In this document: in pieces, positions 45,185 to 53,469 of the stretch
How the letters are laid out: the number at the start of each line of letters is the position of its first letter
How positions within the stretch are numbered: position 1 is the first letter of the stretch
DNA from: Thermanaerovibrio velox DSM 12556
GTDB taxonomy: Bacteria; Synergistota; Synergistia; Synergistales; Synergistaceae
Assembly: GCF_000237825.1 (NCBI RefSeq)
Contig: NZ_CM001377.1
Location: 1-64,000, forward strand
Direction: 5' to 3'
Length of the DNA: 64,000 nt
The notes under the pieces: generated by a model
What the model was told of the DNA's origin: nothing
The model's input: the letters and a program-made list of their open reading frames with translations, nothing else
The model's database searches: none
Position numbers and translations under genes: made by a program

Positions 45185-46371
45185 CAGGGGATCCTCCTTA
45201 CGATCTTAACCTTTGAGCGGTTGGACAGCATCGAGGCCCCGTCCACCGCAACCACCATCCCCTCCTTGACGTCCCCGGAGGTTATCTCGGTCCATCCGTT
45301 GGATCTTAGGGCGGTTGCCACCGGTACTTCGATGGCGGTGTCACCGCTTATGACGTAAACCGCGGGCCCTGCCTCCTTCTGCACAACCCCCTTGGAGGGG
45401 ACCCCCGTGGACTTCCTGGAGCTTATGTGAACCGTCAATCTCGCCATGGCCCCGGGGACCTTGTAAGGGCTGCCCTGGGTCCTGCAGCGAACCTCAAAGG
45501 TCCTGGTGACCGGGTCCACCACGGGGGCCTTCGTGGTCACCGTGAGCTCCTCCCGGTACAGCCCCGAGGGGTCCTCCAGGGTTATCGATGTCTTCCCGGT
45601 CCACACCTTTGGGTACAGCTCCGCCGGCAGGAACGCCTGCACCTCAAGGCTTGATGGGTCGTCTATGCGCAGCACCGGCACCCCCGGGCGCCCCATCTCC
45701 CCCGGTTCCGCCATTCGCTTGCTCACCATGCCGTCCATGGGGGCGTAGACGGTGGTGTCCCGGTAGTTCTTCTCCTCTATGCCCAGCGCCGCCTGGGCCT
45801 TTCTAAGGGACGACCGGGCAGAGCTGAGCATGCTCTCCGCTGAACGAACCATCGCTCGGGCTTGCCGGTACCGGGTGAAAACGTCGTCGAACATGCTCTG
45901 GCTTATGGCCCCCTCCTTGAGAAGCTCTGCAAACCTCTGGTAGTCCAGCTCCACCCGCTCCAGATCCGCTTTAGCCCGGATGAGGGCCTCTTGGCGCTCC
46001 TCCGTGGCGAAGCTTGCGGCCTCCAGGTCCCGCTGGGCCATCTTGAGGGCCTCCTCCTGGCGCACGTTGTCGCTCTTGAACAGGGGATCCCCCCTTTTCA
46101 CCCTGTCACCCTCCCGGACGTAGATCTCCAGGATGGTGCCATCCACCTTGGGGGTCACCGAGGCGTAGCGCAGGGCCCTTATGGACCCTTGGGTGGAGAA
46201 GTCATCGTTGAACTCCATGACCCGGGCTTGAGACACCGAAACGGGTATGCCCTTGGTTCCTGCCGTTTGGGTCTTTGGGTCCCCAGAAAACTTAACGGCC
46301 AGCGCAACCAACAAAAACGAGGCCGCCGCCCCGGCGGCAATCCAGGGGCTCCTCAGCTTAAAACTCATCAC
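45184..46371 (-). CDS. RND periplasmic adaptor (membrane fusion protein)
   Basis: A 395-residue HlyD/AcrA-type adaptor. An N-terminal membrane anchor (WIAAGAAASFLLVALAVKF) is followed by the lipoyl half-motif (GTILEIYVREGDRVKRGDPLF), a helical hairpin of about 100 residues, the second lipoyl half (YAPMDGMVSKRMAEPGEMG) and beta-barrel strands. The start is GTG 46371 or the adjacent ATG 46368, behind ggaggg. It is the first gene of the pump operon, under a promoter with a palindromic operator. Confidence 0.92.
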   Translation of the reverse strand: MMSFKLRSPWIAAGAAASFLLVALAVKFSGDPKTQTAGTKGIPVSVSQARVMEFNDDFSTQGSIRALRYASVTPKVDGTILEIYVREGDRVKRGDPLFKSDNVRQEEALKMAQRDLEAASFATEERQEALIRAKADLERVELDYQRFAELLKEGAISQSMFDDVFTRYRQARAMVRSAESMLSSARSSLRKAQAALGIEEKNYRDTTVYAPMDGMVSKRMAEPGEMGRPGVPVLRIDDPSSLEVQAFLPAELYPKVWTGKTSITLEDPSGLYREELTVTTKAPVVDPVTRTFEVRCRTQGSPYKVPGAMARLTVHISSRKSTGVPSKGVVQKEAGPAVYVISGDTAIEVPVATALRSNGWTEITSGDVKEGMVVAVDGASMLSNRSKVKIVRRIP

Positions 46372-46414
46372 TTAACCCATCCCTCCGATCCTCGGATCAT
46401 GCTGCAAGAAGTAG

Positions 46415-46461
46415 ACAGACCGTTCGGTCTGTATGTTAGATGCCCCCAGGGCCCCTGTCAA
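46415..46461 (-). promoter_or_regulatory. Promoter and TetR-type operator of the RND operon
   Basis: On the minus strand TTGACA (46461-46456) and TAACAT (46438-46433) are 17 bases apart. Immediately after the -10 is the inverted repeat ACAGACCG-TT-CGGTCTGT (46415-46432), of the kind bound by TetR/AcrR repressors of efflux pumps. No such regulator gene lies in the window. Confidence 0.7.
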
Positions 46462-46553
46462 CGGGGCCCCGGGGGTTGAACTGCAAATGACACCTATCGC
46501 AGAGGAACGATCCCCTCCTCGTGGATGCAAGGGGCTGAGGTGGCCAAGGGAGC

Positions 46554-47303
46554 TCAACGGGGCTTCAGGGCGTTCTCCCTTATGAGGTCCTCCAGGTCCT
46601 TAAGGGGTATATGGAACTCCACGTCTCCGTACACCCCGGGGGTGAAACGGTACCGCTCCCAGTACACCACCAGGCTCATGGGGTTGGATTTTAGGTAAAA
46701 GGACGAGGCGTAGTCCTCCGGGGAGGGCAGGTCCTGTCCCTCGTTGAGGAGCAGCTCGTCCTTTGCCATCCTCTCCTTGGCGATGCGGTTCACCGCCTCG
46801 CCTATTCGCTTTTGCCAACCCTCCTTGAACAGCCGCTGGAGGGTGACCTTCTCGCCGGTGTTGAGGTCGTAGGTGGCGGAGGAGAGGGATGTGAATGGAT
46901 GTGCCAGCTGAGGGAGGCTGATGAAGCCCCGGTTGACCACGCTGATGAAGTTGCCCTTGAGGAACGTCACCGAGGACCTGCGCTCCCCGTAGAAGGATTT
47001 TGGATCTGGGTTCGAGGTCACCCCGTAGGAGCGGACGAGCTGCATCATGTCCTCCATTGCTTTAAGCGCTTCCTGCCGAAGGGCCCGGTTTATCGACAGC
47101 TTAGCCGCCCCCTTTGCGCCCCCCTCGACCCTCGGGTACTCCACGGTTAATTTAACCCCGTTTATCTCCCGCCTAATGGTCACGCTGGATGCCCTGGGGG
47201 CTCCCTCCGCCGGGGCATGCAGCAGGTTCAGCAGCAGGGCCGCCATCAAGTACAGCAGGGCCGTGCCCTTGGCGGCGCGGTATCCACGGTTTACCTTGGT
47301 CAT
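46554..47303 (-). CDS. Exported DUF4163/DUF3298 (RsiV-like) protein
   Basis: A 249-residue protein with an N-terminal signal or anchor (GTALLYLMAALLLNLLHAPA, then EGAPRA). The body follows the DUF4163-DUF3298 pattern seen in the outer part of RsiV: INGVKLTVEYPRVEGG, SVVNRGFISLPQLAHPFTSLSSATYDLNTGEKVTL and a final TPGVYGDVEFHIPLKDLEDLI. RsiV binds lysozyme, but no sigma factor gene is adjacent and no cytoplasmic anti-sigma domain is present. It starts next to the hisD stop. Function unknown. Confidence 0.8.
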   Translation of the reverse strand: MTKVNRGYRAAKGTALLYLMAALLLNLLHAPAEGAPRASSVTIRREINGVKLTVEYPRVEGGAKGAAKLSINRALRQEALKAMEDMMQLVRSYGVTSNPDPKSFYGERRSSVTFLKGNFISVVNRGFISLPQLAHPFTSLSSATYDLNTGEKVTLQRLFKEGWQKRIGEAVNRIAKERMAKDELLLNEGQDLPSPEDYASSFYLKSNPMSLVVYWERYRFTPGVYGDVEFHIPLKDLEDLIRENALKPR

Positions 47304-48593
47304 CTAAGATCTCCCTCCTTGAGGAACCCTCGCCAGGGCGGCCCCCCGGTGGGCCCATAGACCCTCCGCCTCGGCCAGCGTTGCCGCCGCCTGGGATAGA
47401 CGCTCCGCCCCCATTGGGGTTATTCGCTGGTTGGTGAGCACCTTCAGGAAGTTCCCCACCCAAAGCCCCCCGGTGTACCGGGCCGCCCCGGCGGTGGGGA
47501 GGGTGTGGTTGGTTCCGGAGGCGTAGTCACCGAACACCTCCGCCGAGTGATCCCCTATGAAAAGGGAACCGTAGTTCCTGAGCTTGGGTATCCACAGGTC
47601 CGGGTCCTTCGCCAAGAGCTCCAGGTGCTCCGGCGCCATCCGGTTGGCCATCTCCACCGCCTCCTCCATGGATTCCGCCAAGAGCACCTCCCCGTTGTCC
47701 TCCCAGGATCTGCTTGCCACGTCCCGGGTGGGTAGGTCCTGGAGGATACGCTCCACCCTCGACGTCACACGGTCCGCCAGCTCTTCGTCGGTGGTTACCA
47801 AAACGGACCTGGCGTCCAGGTCGTGCTCCGCCTGGGCCAAGAGGTCCCATGCTATGAACTCCTCGTTGCCCATTCCCCTTTCCGCTATGACCAAGACCTC
47901 GCTGGGCCCCGCCACGAAGTCTATCCCCACCCGGCCGAAGCACTGCCGTTTCGCCTCGGTGACGTACTTGTTGCCGGGCCCCACGATCAGGTCCACGGGC
48001 CTTATGGTTTGGGTCCCTATGGCCATTGCCGCCACCGCGTGGGCCCCCCCTGCGGCGTAGACCTCGGTCACGCCGGCCCCCCAAAGGGCTCCCAGCACCG
48101 ACCGGTCCGGCAAGCGGTCCCCCCGCTTCACCGGGGTGCAGGCGCATATCCGTTTAACCCCCGCCACCTTGGCGGGCACCGCCAGCATCAGCACCGTGGA
48201 TATCAAGGGGTATGAGCCTCCTGGGATGTAGCAGCCGCAGGAGTCCACCGGCACCACCCGGTGTCCCAGCAGAACCCCGGGGCATATGGGGGTTTCCTCA
48301 AGCTCTGCTATGCACCCCATCTGGAGCTCCGCGAATCGGGCTATGTGATCCCTGGCGGTGTTTATGGCCGTCTTTAAATCCTCCTCCAGGGCATAGAAGG
48401 ACTCCTCAAGGACATCCTCCGGGACCTTCAGCGTGTCCCCCTGGGACAGGTCATAGCGCCGGGAGCCCCTGAGCACCGCTTGGTCCCCCTCCTGGGCCAC
48501 CTCTTCGATTATCCTGGCCACCTGGTCCCTCACCCCGTATAAATCCCCCCGGATGGCTTGGCGGTCTTTTACAGGAGCCTTTATGTGACGCAT
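47304..48593 (-). CDS. hisD: Histidinol dehydrogenase family protein
   Basis: Zn-dependent enzyme oxidising histidinol to histidine with NAD. The 429-residue length and key residues fit HisD: Gln and His in LAQAEHDLDA, the catalytic Glu-His in MAPEHLELL, the Asp in FGDYASGTNHTLPTAG, and Glu/His in EAEGLWAHRGAA near the C terminus. No other his genes are nearby; the neighbours are a sugar kinase, a DsbA-like protein and a DUF3298 protein. HisD relatives also oxidise other alcohols (for example dihydroxypropanesulfonate), so histidine synthesis is likely but not certain. Confidence 0.85.
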   Translation of the reverse strand: MRHIKAPVKDRQAIRGDLYGVRDQVARIIEEVAQEGDQAVLRGSRRYDLSQGDTLKVPEDVLEESFYALEEDLKTAINTARDHIARFAELQMGCIAELEETPICPGVLLGHRVVPVDSCGCYIPGGSYPLISTVLMLAVPAKVAGVKRICACTPVKRGDRLPDRSVLGALWGAGVTEVYAAGGAHAVAAMAIGTQTIRPVDLIVGPGNKYVTEAKRQCFGRVGIDFVAGPSEVLVIAERGMGNEEFIAWDLLAQAEHDLDARSVLVTTDEELADRVTSRVERILQDLPTRDVASRSWEDNGEVLLAESMEEAVEMANRMAPEHLELLAKDPDLWIPKLRNYGSLFIGDHSAEVFGDYASGTNHTLPTAGAARYTGGLWVGNFLKVLTNQRITPMGAERLSQAAATLAEAEGLWAHRGAALARVPQGGRS

Positions 48594-48651
48594 GTTGCCT
48601 TCCTCCTTCCGTGGATTTGGCGGATCGTTTTGTGGATGAACCGCTCGGCGC

Positions 48652-49578
48652 TCAGATCGATGACCCAGGCCTTGGCTGGGCCCTTAAGAGGGCCTCCACC
48701 TCCTCGCGGATGGGGAAGCTGTCCATGGTGCCCTTTCTGGTGCACGCCAGAGCTCCGGCGGCGCAGGCGAAGCGGGCGGCCTCCTCTATGTCCTTCCCCT
48801 CCGCCAGCGCCACCGCCATTCCCGCTGCGAAGGCGTCCCCCGCCCCGGAGTGGTCCTCGGTGTCCACCCGGAATGCCTGGAGGGACCTCGGTCTTGAGCC
48901 CTTGGAGTATACGATGGCCCCCAGGGGCCCAAGATGTGCCACCACCGCCTGGGCCCCCCAGTTTATGATGCGCCTTGCCCCCTCGTCGGGGTCGTCCTTT
49001 TGGGAGAGCCTCGCCAGCTCCTCCGCGTTTGGCATCACCAGGTCCACCAGGGGCCACAGCTCGTCCGGCAGATTCGCTGGGGGGTATGGGTCCAACAACA
49101 CCAGGCACCCCGCTCGCTTGGCGCACCTCATCCCCTCCAGCACCGTCTCTGGTTTCAGCTCCAGCTGGAAAAGGGCGCAGTGGGCCCCCTCGAAAAGCTT
49201 ACCCTGCTCGAGCACGTGCTGCGGAGATAGCATGTGGGATACCCCTGGGTATAACACCTTCCCGTATCCCCCGAAGGACAGGTTTAGGGTCACCTCAAGG
49301 GAGGTGTGCCCGCCCCTTATGACCTTAACCCCCCTTGTGTGCACCTTTTCCTGCTCCAGGTCCGTCATGACCGGCCGCTCGGAGCCGTCGGTGCCCACGG
49401 CGCTTATGAGGCTCACCTGGGCCTTCAGCCTTGCGCAGGCCACCGCTTGCCTCGCCCCCCGGCCGGAAGTGCGCTCCCTGTAATGGGATGCCTCCACCAG
49501 ATGATCCACCTTTGGGTAGGAGCTGACATCTATGGATATCTCCCTGCTGGTGGCTCCGAGCACCACTACCCGTGCCAA
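48652..49578 (-). CDS. PfkB-family carbohydrate kinase (ribokinase-like)
   Basis: A 308-residue sugar kinase. The N-terminal beta strand VVVLGATSREISIDV, the substrate region RTSGRGARQAVACARL, LLDPYPPANLPDELW, MPNAEELARLSQ and the C-terminal PfkB signature DTEDHSGAGDAFAAGMAVAL with the catalytic Asp are visible. It resembles RbsK, but the canonical GGKGAN is altered to SGRGARQ, so the sugar is uncertain. It lies between the DsbA-like gene and hisD in the same direction. Confidence 0.87.
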   Translation of the reverse strand: MARVVVLGATSREISIDVSSYPKVDHLVEASHYRERTSGRGARQAVACARLKAQVSLISAVGTDGSERPVMTDLEQEKVHTRGVKVIRGGHTSLEVTLNLSFGGYGKVLYPGVSHMLSPQHVLEQGKLFEGAHCALFQLELKPETVLEGMRCAKRAGCLVLLDPYPPANLPDELWPLVDLVMPNAEELARLSQKDDPDEGARRIINWGAQAVVAHLGPLGAIVYSKGSRPRSLQAFRVDTEDHSGAGDAFAAGMAVALAEGKDIEEAARFACAAGALACTRKGTMDSFPIREEVEALLRAQPRPGSSI

Positions 49579-49582
49579 AGCG

Positions 49583-50146
49583 TCACCTCCATCGGGCCGT
49601 GTGCTCTGCCAGGTCCTGTATGGTGAAGGAGGTGTCCCAGCTCAGCAGGACCGTGTCATCTCTCACAAAGGAGGGGACCACTTCCACCCCGATCTCCTCG
49701 GCCATTTTGTCGTTCCTATCCAGCTCAAGGAGTACCCCCTGGTCCTCGAAGGCCTCCGATGGGTCCTCAAGGCCCGCCTTGGCGAACTGGCCTCCGATGA
49801 CCTTGGGGTCCGATATGTTGAGCCCCTCCTTGAAGAAGGAGAGGAAGAGCACCTCTTGGGCTTTGGGCCCGAAGCCCTTGGACTTGGCCCAGAGGTAAGA
49901 GGCGATGGCTTTCCTGGTGTTTGGTACCACCGATAGGTCTGCGAAGGTCGCCCCCGCGGGTTCTCCCAGGGCCCGGAGGTGCGGGATGTTGGACCACCGG
50001 CGCTTAACCCCTTCCTCCGGAACCTCCGGCAGGATCTGCCAGGGTACCCAATCCAGGGAGATCTGTGGGTAGCCCAGCTTCCGGAGGAAGCTCCAGGCCA
50101 GGTAGCAGTAGGGGCATGAGAAGTCGAAGAAGACCGCAATGGGCAC
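49583..50146 (-). CDS. DsbA/FrnE-like thioredoxin-fold oxidoreductase
   Basis: A 187-residue protein of the DsbA superfamily (FrnE / 2-hydroxychromene-2-carboxylate isomerase branch). It has an N-terminal CPYC redox motif in FFDFSCPYCYLAW, a helical insertion and the cis-proline loop VEVVPSFV. There is no signal peptide, so it is probably cytosolic, unlike true DsbA. ATG 50146. The kinase gene follows almost directly. Confidence 0.88.
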   Translation of the reverse strand: MPIAVFFDFSCPYCYLAWSFLRKLGYPQISLDWVPWQILPEVPEEGVKRRWSNIPHLRALGEPAGATFADLSVVPNTRKAIASYLWAKSKGFGPKAQEVLFLSFFKEGLNISDPKVIGGQFAKAGLEDPSEAFEDQGVLLELDRNDKMAEEIGVEVVPSFVRDDTVLLSWDTSFTIQDLAEHTARWR

Positions 50147-50645
50147 TTGCTATCACCTCGTCAGTTGTTTTAAACAAGTATATTATTAAGCAGATGCGCA
50201 AAAGGCAAGGGGTGTTGGTTGGATCGGGGCCTCTTGCCTGGTGAGAGTATGCATGAACGCCATGCACCTTGGAGCGTCTATTTTGCTTTTTTGTAATAGG
50301 CTTTATAGGTTGTTTTGCAGTTGATGGATGCCGCGGTTTTACCGCATGGCACGTATATGGTCTCCTAGCGGCCTGGGGCTCGAGCGAGCCGAACGGCCCC
50401 GCCGATTGCTCGGCGTTTATTGACGTTCCAGCCTGAACATATGGTGCTGGTGGTCCCTGCGGGAGGGCACGGGGCCCAGGGCGGTTGGGTTTTCGGGGTG
50501 TTTCCGTGGTGTGGGGCAAAGGAAGCGTGCGATGCCTGGTGGAGGGCCCATGGATTCCATGGCGTGGATGTGGATTATAATGTGAATCCTGAGGTTTTGT
50601 TTTTGCAGTTTCGTGATTCAGCGCTTCCGGGGGAGTTGGTACGAT
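50147..50645. other. Non-coding region before the glycan cluster
   Basis: No supported gene over about 500 bases. The left part is AT-rich and probably carries the promoter of the leftward DsbA-like operon. Around 50360-50410 short GC palindromes occur, including CGCCGA-TTGC-TCGGCG followed by TTTATT, a weak terminator. Base composition falls here relative to the left side of the window. Confidence 0.4.
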
Positions 50646-52193
50646 TTGGGGTTTCTTAAGAGGCTTTTTAGGGCCGCAGCGGAGGAGAGGTCTTCTCGCG
50701 GGGCGGCGGTTTTGATGTTGCTCTTTAGGCTTGCAAGCAAGCCCTTCGGGTACCTGAGGATGCTTATGATGGCGTGGTTTTTCGGGGCCTCCGCTGGGAT
50801 GGATGCCTACAACATGGTTATCGGTGTGTCCGGTCTTTTGAGCGGCTTCTTCGTCTCCGGCGTCCAAAGCGCGCTGATGCCAGCCATATCCAGGTGCCAC
50901 AAGGAGGACGAGCCCAAGGCAAGGGACCTGATGGGCTTTTTCAACCTGGTTATCGTCCTTTTGTCTCTTTTTATAGCCGCTGTCGTTGCCCTTTATCCCG
51001 AGCCGGTGATGGGCCTTTTTGCCCCCGGTTTCTCTGGGGAGCGTCTTGCCGTGGCGGTGTCTCTCATGCCCCTAGGCGGGTCTTTCATCGTTCTAAGCGC
51101 CATCAACTCGGGGCTTGAGGCTTGGTCGGTTGGGACCGAGAGGTATGCGATGCTTCCTTTATTAGGCGCAGTTTCCAGTGCGATTTCGCTGGTCCTGATG
51201 GTTGGTTTGTTGTACTTGGGCTTTGGCATATTTGGAGCCGCGGTGTCCATGGCATCGAATTATTTCTTGCTGGCCTTGTTGAGCTGCATGGCATTGGGGG
51301 ATGTGCCCCTTAGGTTCAAGAGGGTTCCCTGGGGGGAGGTCAAGGGGATATTGTCCGCCCTGCCCCCCTGTTGGATCATGATCGGGGTTTGGTCGTTGTA
51401 CTCCGTGGTGGATAGGTATTTTGCGTCCCTTTTGTCCATCGGCGGCATCACCCATGTTTACTATGCGGAACTATTGTTTGGGCTTGGTGCGGGGCTGCTA
51501 TGCAACCCCCTTATGGTTTACCTTTCAAAGGTGTCGAGGGATGGGGAGGAGGCCTATGGCATATCCAAGGTTCTTAGCATAGGTTTTGCGTACTTCATCC
51601 CCCTTGGTTGGTCGGCTTTTGGCGCTGCGGTGCCGGCGGTGGGGCTTTTGTTCGGTCACGGGGCGTTTTCCCCGGAGGATGCGAGGGTTACCGGTATTTG
51701 TGCTGCGATATTGTCTGTTTTTCTGCCTTTTTACGTGGCAAACGAATCTTTTTTTAGGTTGGCCCAGGCGAGGGGCTGTTTATACCGTGTGGCTTTCGTG
51801 GTGGTTCTCTCCGCGGGTTTGAACGCCTTTGTGGACTGGCTTCTCTATCGTTCTCTGGGGGCCTACGGGCTTATGCTGGCTACGGCTTCCTCCATGGTTT
51901 TGGGTTTCTTGGTCTATCCCCGGGTTCTTGAGGGAAGGTGGGTAGTTGGGGTTAAGCTGAGGTGGATGCTGCCGCAAATGCTTTTGGGTGCCGCTTGGGG
52001 CGGCGTTTTGATGCGGTTGTCTCTGGGGGCCGAGGGGTTTGGGTCGAGGGTGCTTTGCGTTTCGCTGAGCCTGCTTTGTGCGGTTATGCATCTGTTGGTA
52101 TTGGATAAGCTCGGCTTTTACGGTGTGCTTCCTGCTGGCTGGAGGCCCAGGGAGCTGATGCGTTTGCTGGGTTTGGGGCGGTTGGGGGTGTAG
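50646..52193 (+). CDS. MurJ/MviN-like lipid flippase (MOP superfamily)
   Basis: A 515-residue polytopic membrane protein with about 13-14 helices. The N-terminal region LLFRLASKPFGYLRMLMMAWFFGASAGMDAY and FFVSGVQSALMPAIS resemble MurJ. MurJ flips lipid II; related flippases move other undecaprenol-linked sugars. The gene heads a surface-glycan cluster, so it may serve that pathway instead of peptidoglycan. TTG 50646 is preferred (gggggag upstream); GTG 50613 is possible. The tail, DKLGFYGVLPAGWRPRELMRLLGLG, is hydrophobic and basic. Confidence 0.85.
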   Translation: MGFLKRLFRAAAEERSSRGAAVLMLLFRLASKPFGYLRMLMMAWFFGASAGMDAYNMVIGVSGLLSGFFVSGVQSALMPAISRCHKEDEPKARDLMGFFNLVIVLLSLFIAAVVALYPEPVMGLFAPGFSGERLAVAVSLMPLGGSFIVLSAINSGLEAWSVGTERYAMLPLLGAVSSAISLVLMVGLLYLGFGIFGAAVSMASNYFLLALLSCMALGDVPLRFKRVPWGEVKGILSALPPCWIMIGVWSLYSVVDRYFASLLSIGGITHVYYAELLFGLGAGLLCNPLMVYLSKVSRDGEEAYGISKVLSIGFAYFIPLGWSAFGAAVPAVGLLFGHGAFSPEDARVTGICAAILSVFLPFYVANESFFRLAQARGCLYRVAFVVVLSAGLNAFVDWLLYRSLGAYGLMLATASSMVLGFLVYPRVLEGRWVVGVKLRWMLPQMLLGAAWGGVLMRLSLGAEGFGSRVLCVSLSLLCAVMHLLVLDKLGFYGVLPAGWRPRELMRLLGLGRLGV

Positions 52194-52433
52194 GGAGAGA
52201 TAAGTAGGATGTACATCGTATGTTAGGTACGTTACAACCCGAATCGTGCGAATTTTGATATGGGCTTGCGAATGCTTGGCGGTGATCTGGATGCGTAAGA
52301 CTGACGCTTTTGTCTCGTTTTTGCCTAGGTTGGGGCAGCCCTTCGTGGTGCAGGAAAGGGCAATCCTCAAAGTGAATGGATTTGGTGATTGGATTGTTTT
52401 TCTGGTTTTTTGCGTTCGATATAGTTTGAGGGG

Positions 52434-53414
52434 GTGGAGTTTCTGAAGATCTTGGTTACTGGCGCGGGTGGGTTTATAGGATCCCATTTGGTGGAGGCTC
52501 TCGTCAGCAAGGGGCATGATGTGAGGGCCTTTGTCAGATACAACTCATCTAACTCCTGGGGATGGCTGGAAAGCTCGCCTTGCAGGGATCAGTTGGAGAT
52601 CATTTCCGGGGACATAAGGGACTATGACATAGTGAGGTCCGCTGTAAGGGGTTGTGATATGGTGTTTCACCTTGCGGCTCTCATAGGGATACCTTACTCG
52701 TACGTATCACCATTGGCTTACGTGAGAACTAATGTGGAGGGAACATACAACGTGCTTCAAGCTTCTTTGGAGTGGCAGGTAGGCAGGGTTGTCCATACCT
52801 CTACCAGCGAGGTCTATGGAACCGCCCAGTATGTGCCTATAGACGAGTCTCATCCAGTCAACCCCCAGTCACCCTATGCGGCCACAAAATCCGGAGCAGA
52901 TCAGCTGGCCATATCTTACTACCGCTCGTTTGAGCTGCCTGTTACTGTTGTGCGGCCGTTTAACACTTATGGGCCGAGACAATCTGCCAGGGCAATAATC
53001 CCAACGGTGATGTCCCAGATTTTAGAGGGTAAACGCAGCATATCATTAGGGAGCCTCTCCCCTACCAGGGATTTAACCTTCGTATCGGATACGGTGTCTG
53101 GGTTTATAGCTGCCGCTGAGTCGCCCAATGCCGTTGGGGAGGTGGTGAACCTAGGTACGGGCAGAGAGATATCCATTGGGGATCTTGTTAAGAAGATAGC
53201 TGGCGTGTTAGGGGTTGACGTTGAGGTGGTAACTGAGGAGTGTCGCGTCCGTCCACCTAAGAGTGAGGTCGAGAGGTTATGTTCAAACCCATCGAAGATG
53301 TTGTCCCTCACTGGTTGGTCTGCCAGTGTTGCTTTGGAGGATGGGCTCTGCATGACCGCCGATTGGATGAAGGAAAACCGGCGTATTTACAAGGGATACA
53401 TATACAACGTTTAA
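52434..53414 (+). CDS. legB: Sugar-nucleotide 4,6-dehydratase, LegB-like
   Basis: A 326-residue extended SDR protein. It has the Rossmann motif VTGAGGFIGSHLVEAL, the active-site Tyr and Lys in SPYAATKSGADQL, a catalytic Thr-Ser in HTSTSEVYG and NLGTGREISIGDL. The segment VRYNSSNSWGWLE is characteristic of LegB-type N-acetylglucosamine-nucleotide 4,6-dehydratases of legionaminic acid synthesis. GTG 52434 is very close to the gagggg motif, so the start is uncertain. The following genes encode the rest of the pathway. Confidence 0.85.
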   Translation: MEFLKILVTGAGGFIGSHLVEALVSKGHDVRAFVRYNSSNSWGWLESSPCRDQLEIISGDIRDYDIVRSAVRGCDMVFHLAALIGIPYSYVSPLAYVRTNVEGTYNVLQASLEWQVGRVVHTSTSEVYGTAQYVPIDESHPVNPQSPYAATKSGADQLAISYYRSFELPVTVVRPFNTYGPRQSARAIIPTVMSQILEGKRSISLGSLSPTRDLTFVSDTVSGFIAAAESPNAVGEVVNLGTGREISIGDLVKKIAGVLGVDVEVVTEECRVRPPKSEVERLCSNPSKMLSLTGWSASVALEDGLCMTADWMKENRRIYKGYIYNV

Positions 53415-53469
53415 AGGCTGGCCGAATTTATGGTATATGGGATACACCCGGAGAGAAGGGGAGATAGGT

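Noticed and set aside
46441-46473. Strong GC hairpin after the DUF3298 gene, considered as a terminator
   Set aside because: It has no T tail on either strand and overlaps the -35 and spacer of the RND promoter, so the structure may be incidental.
50004-50900. Minus-strand frame of 298 codons across the DsbA-MurJ gap
   Set aside because: Composition is Pro/His/Thr-rich with no motifs, and it runs antisense to the start of the flippase gene.
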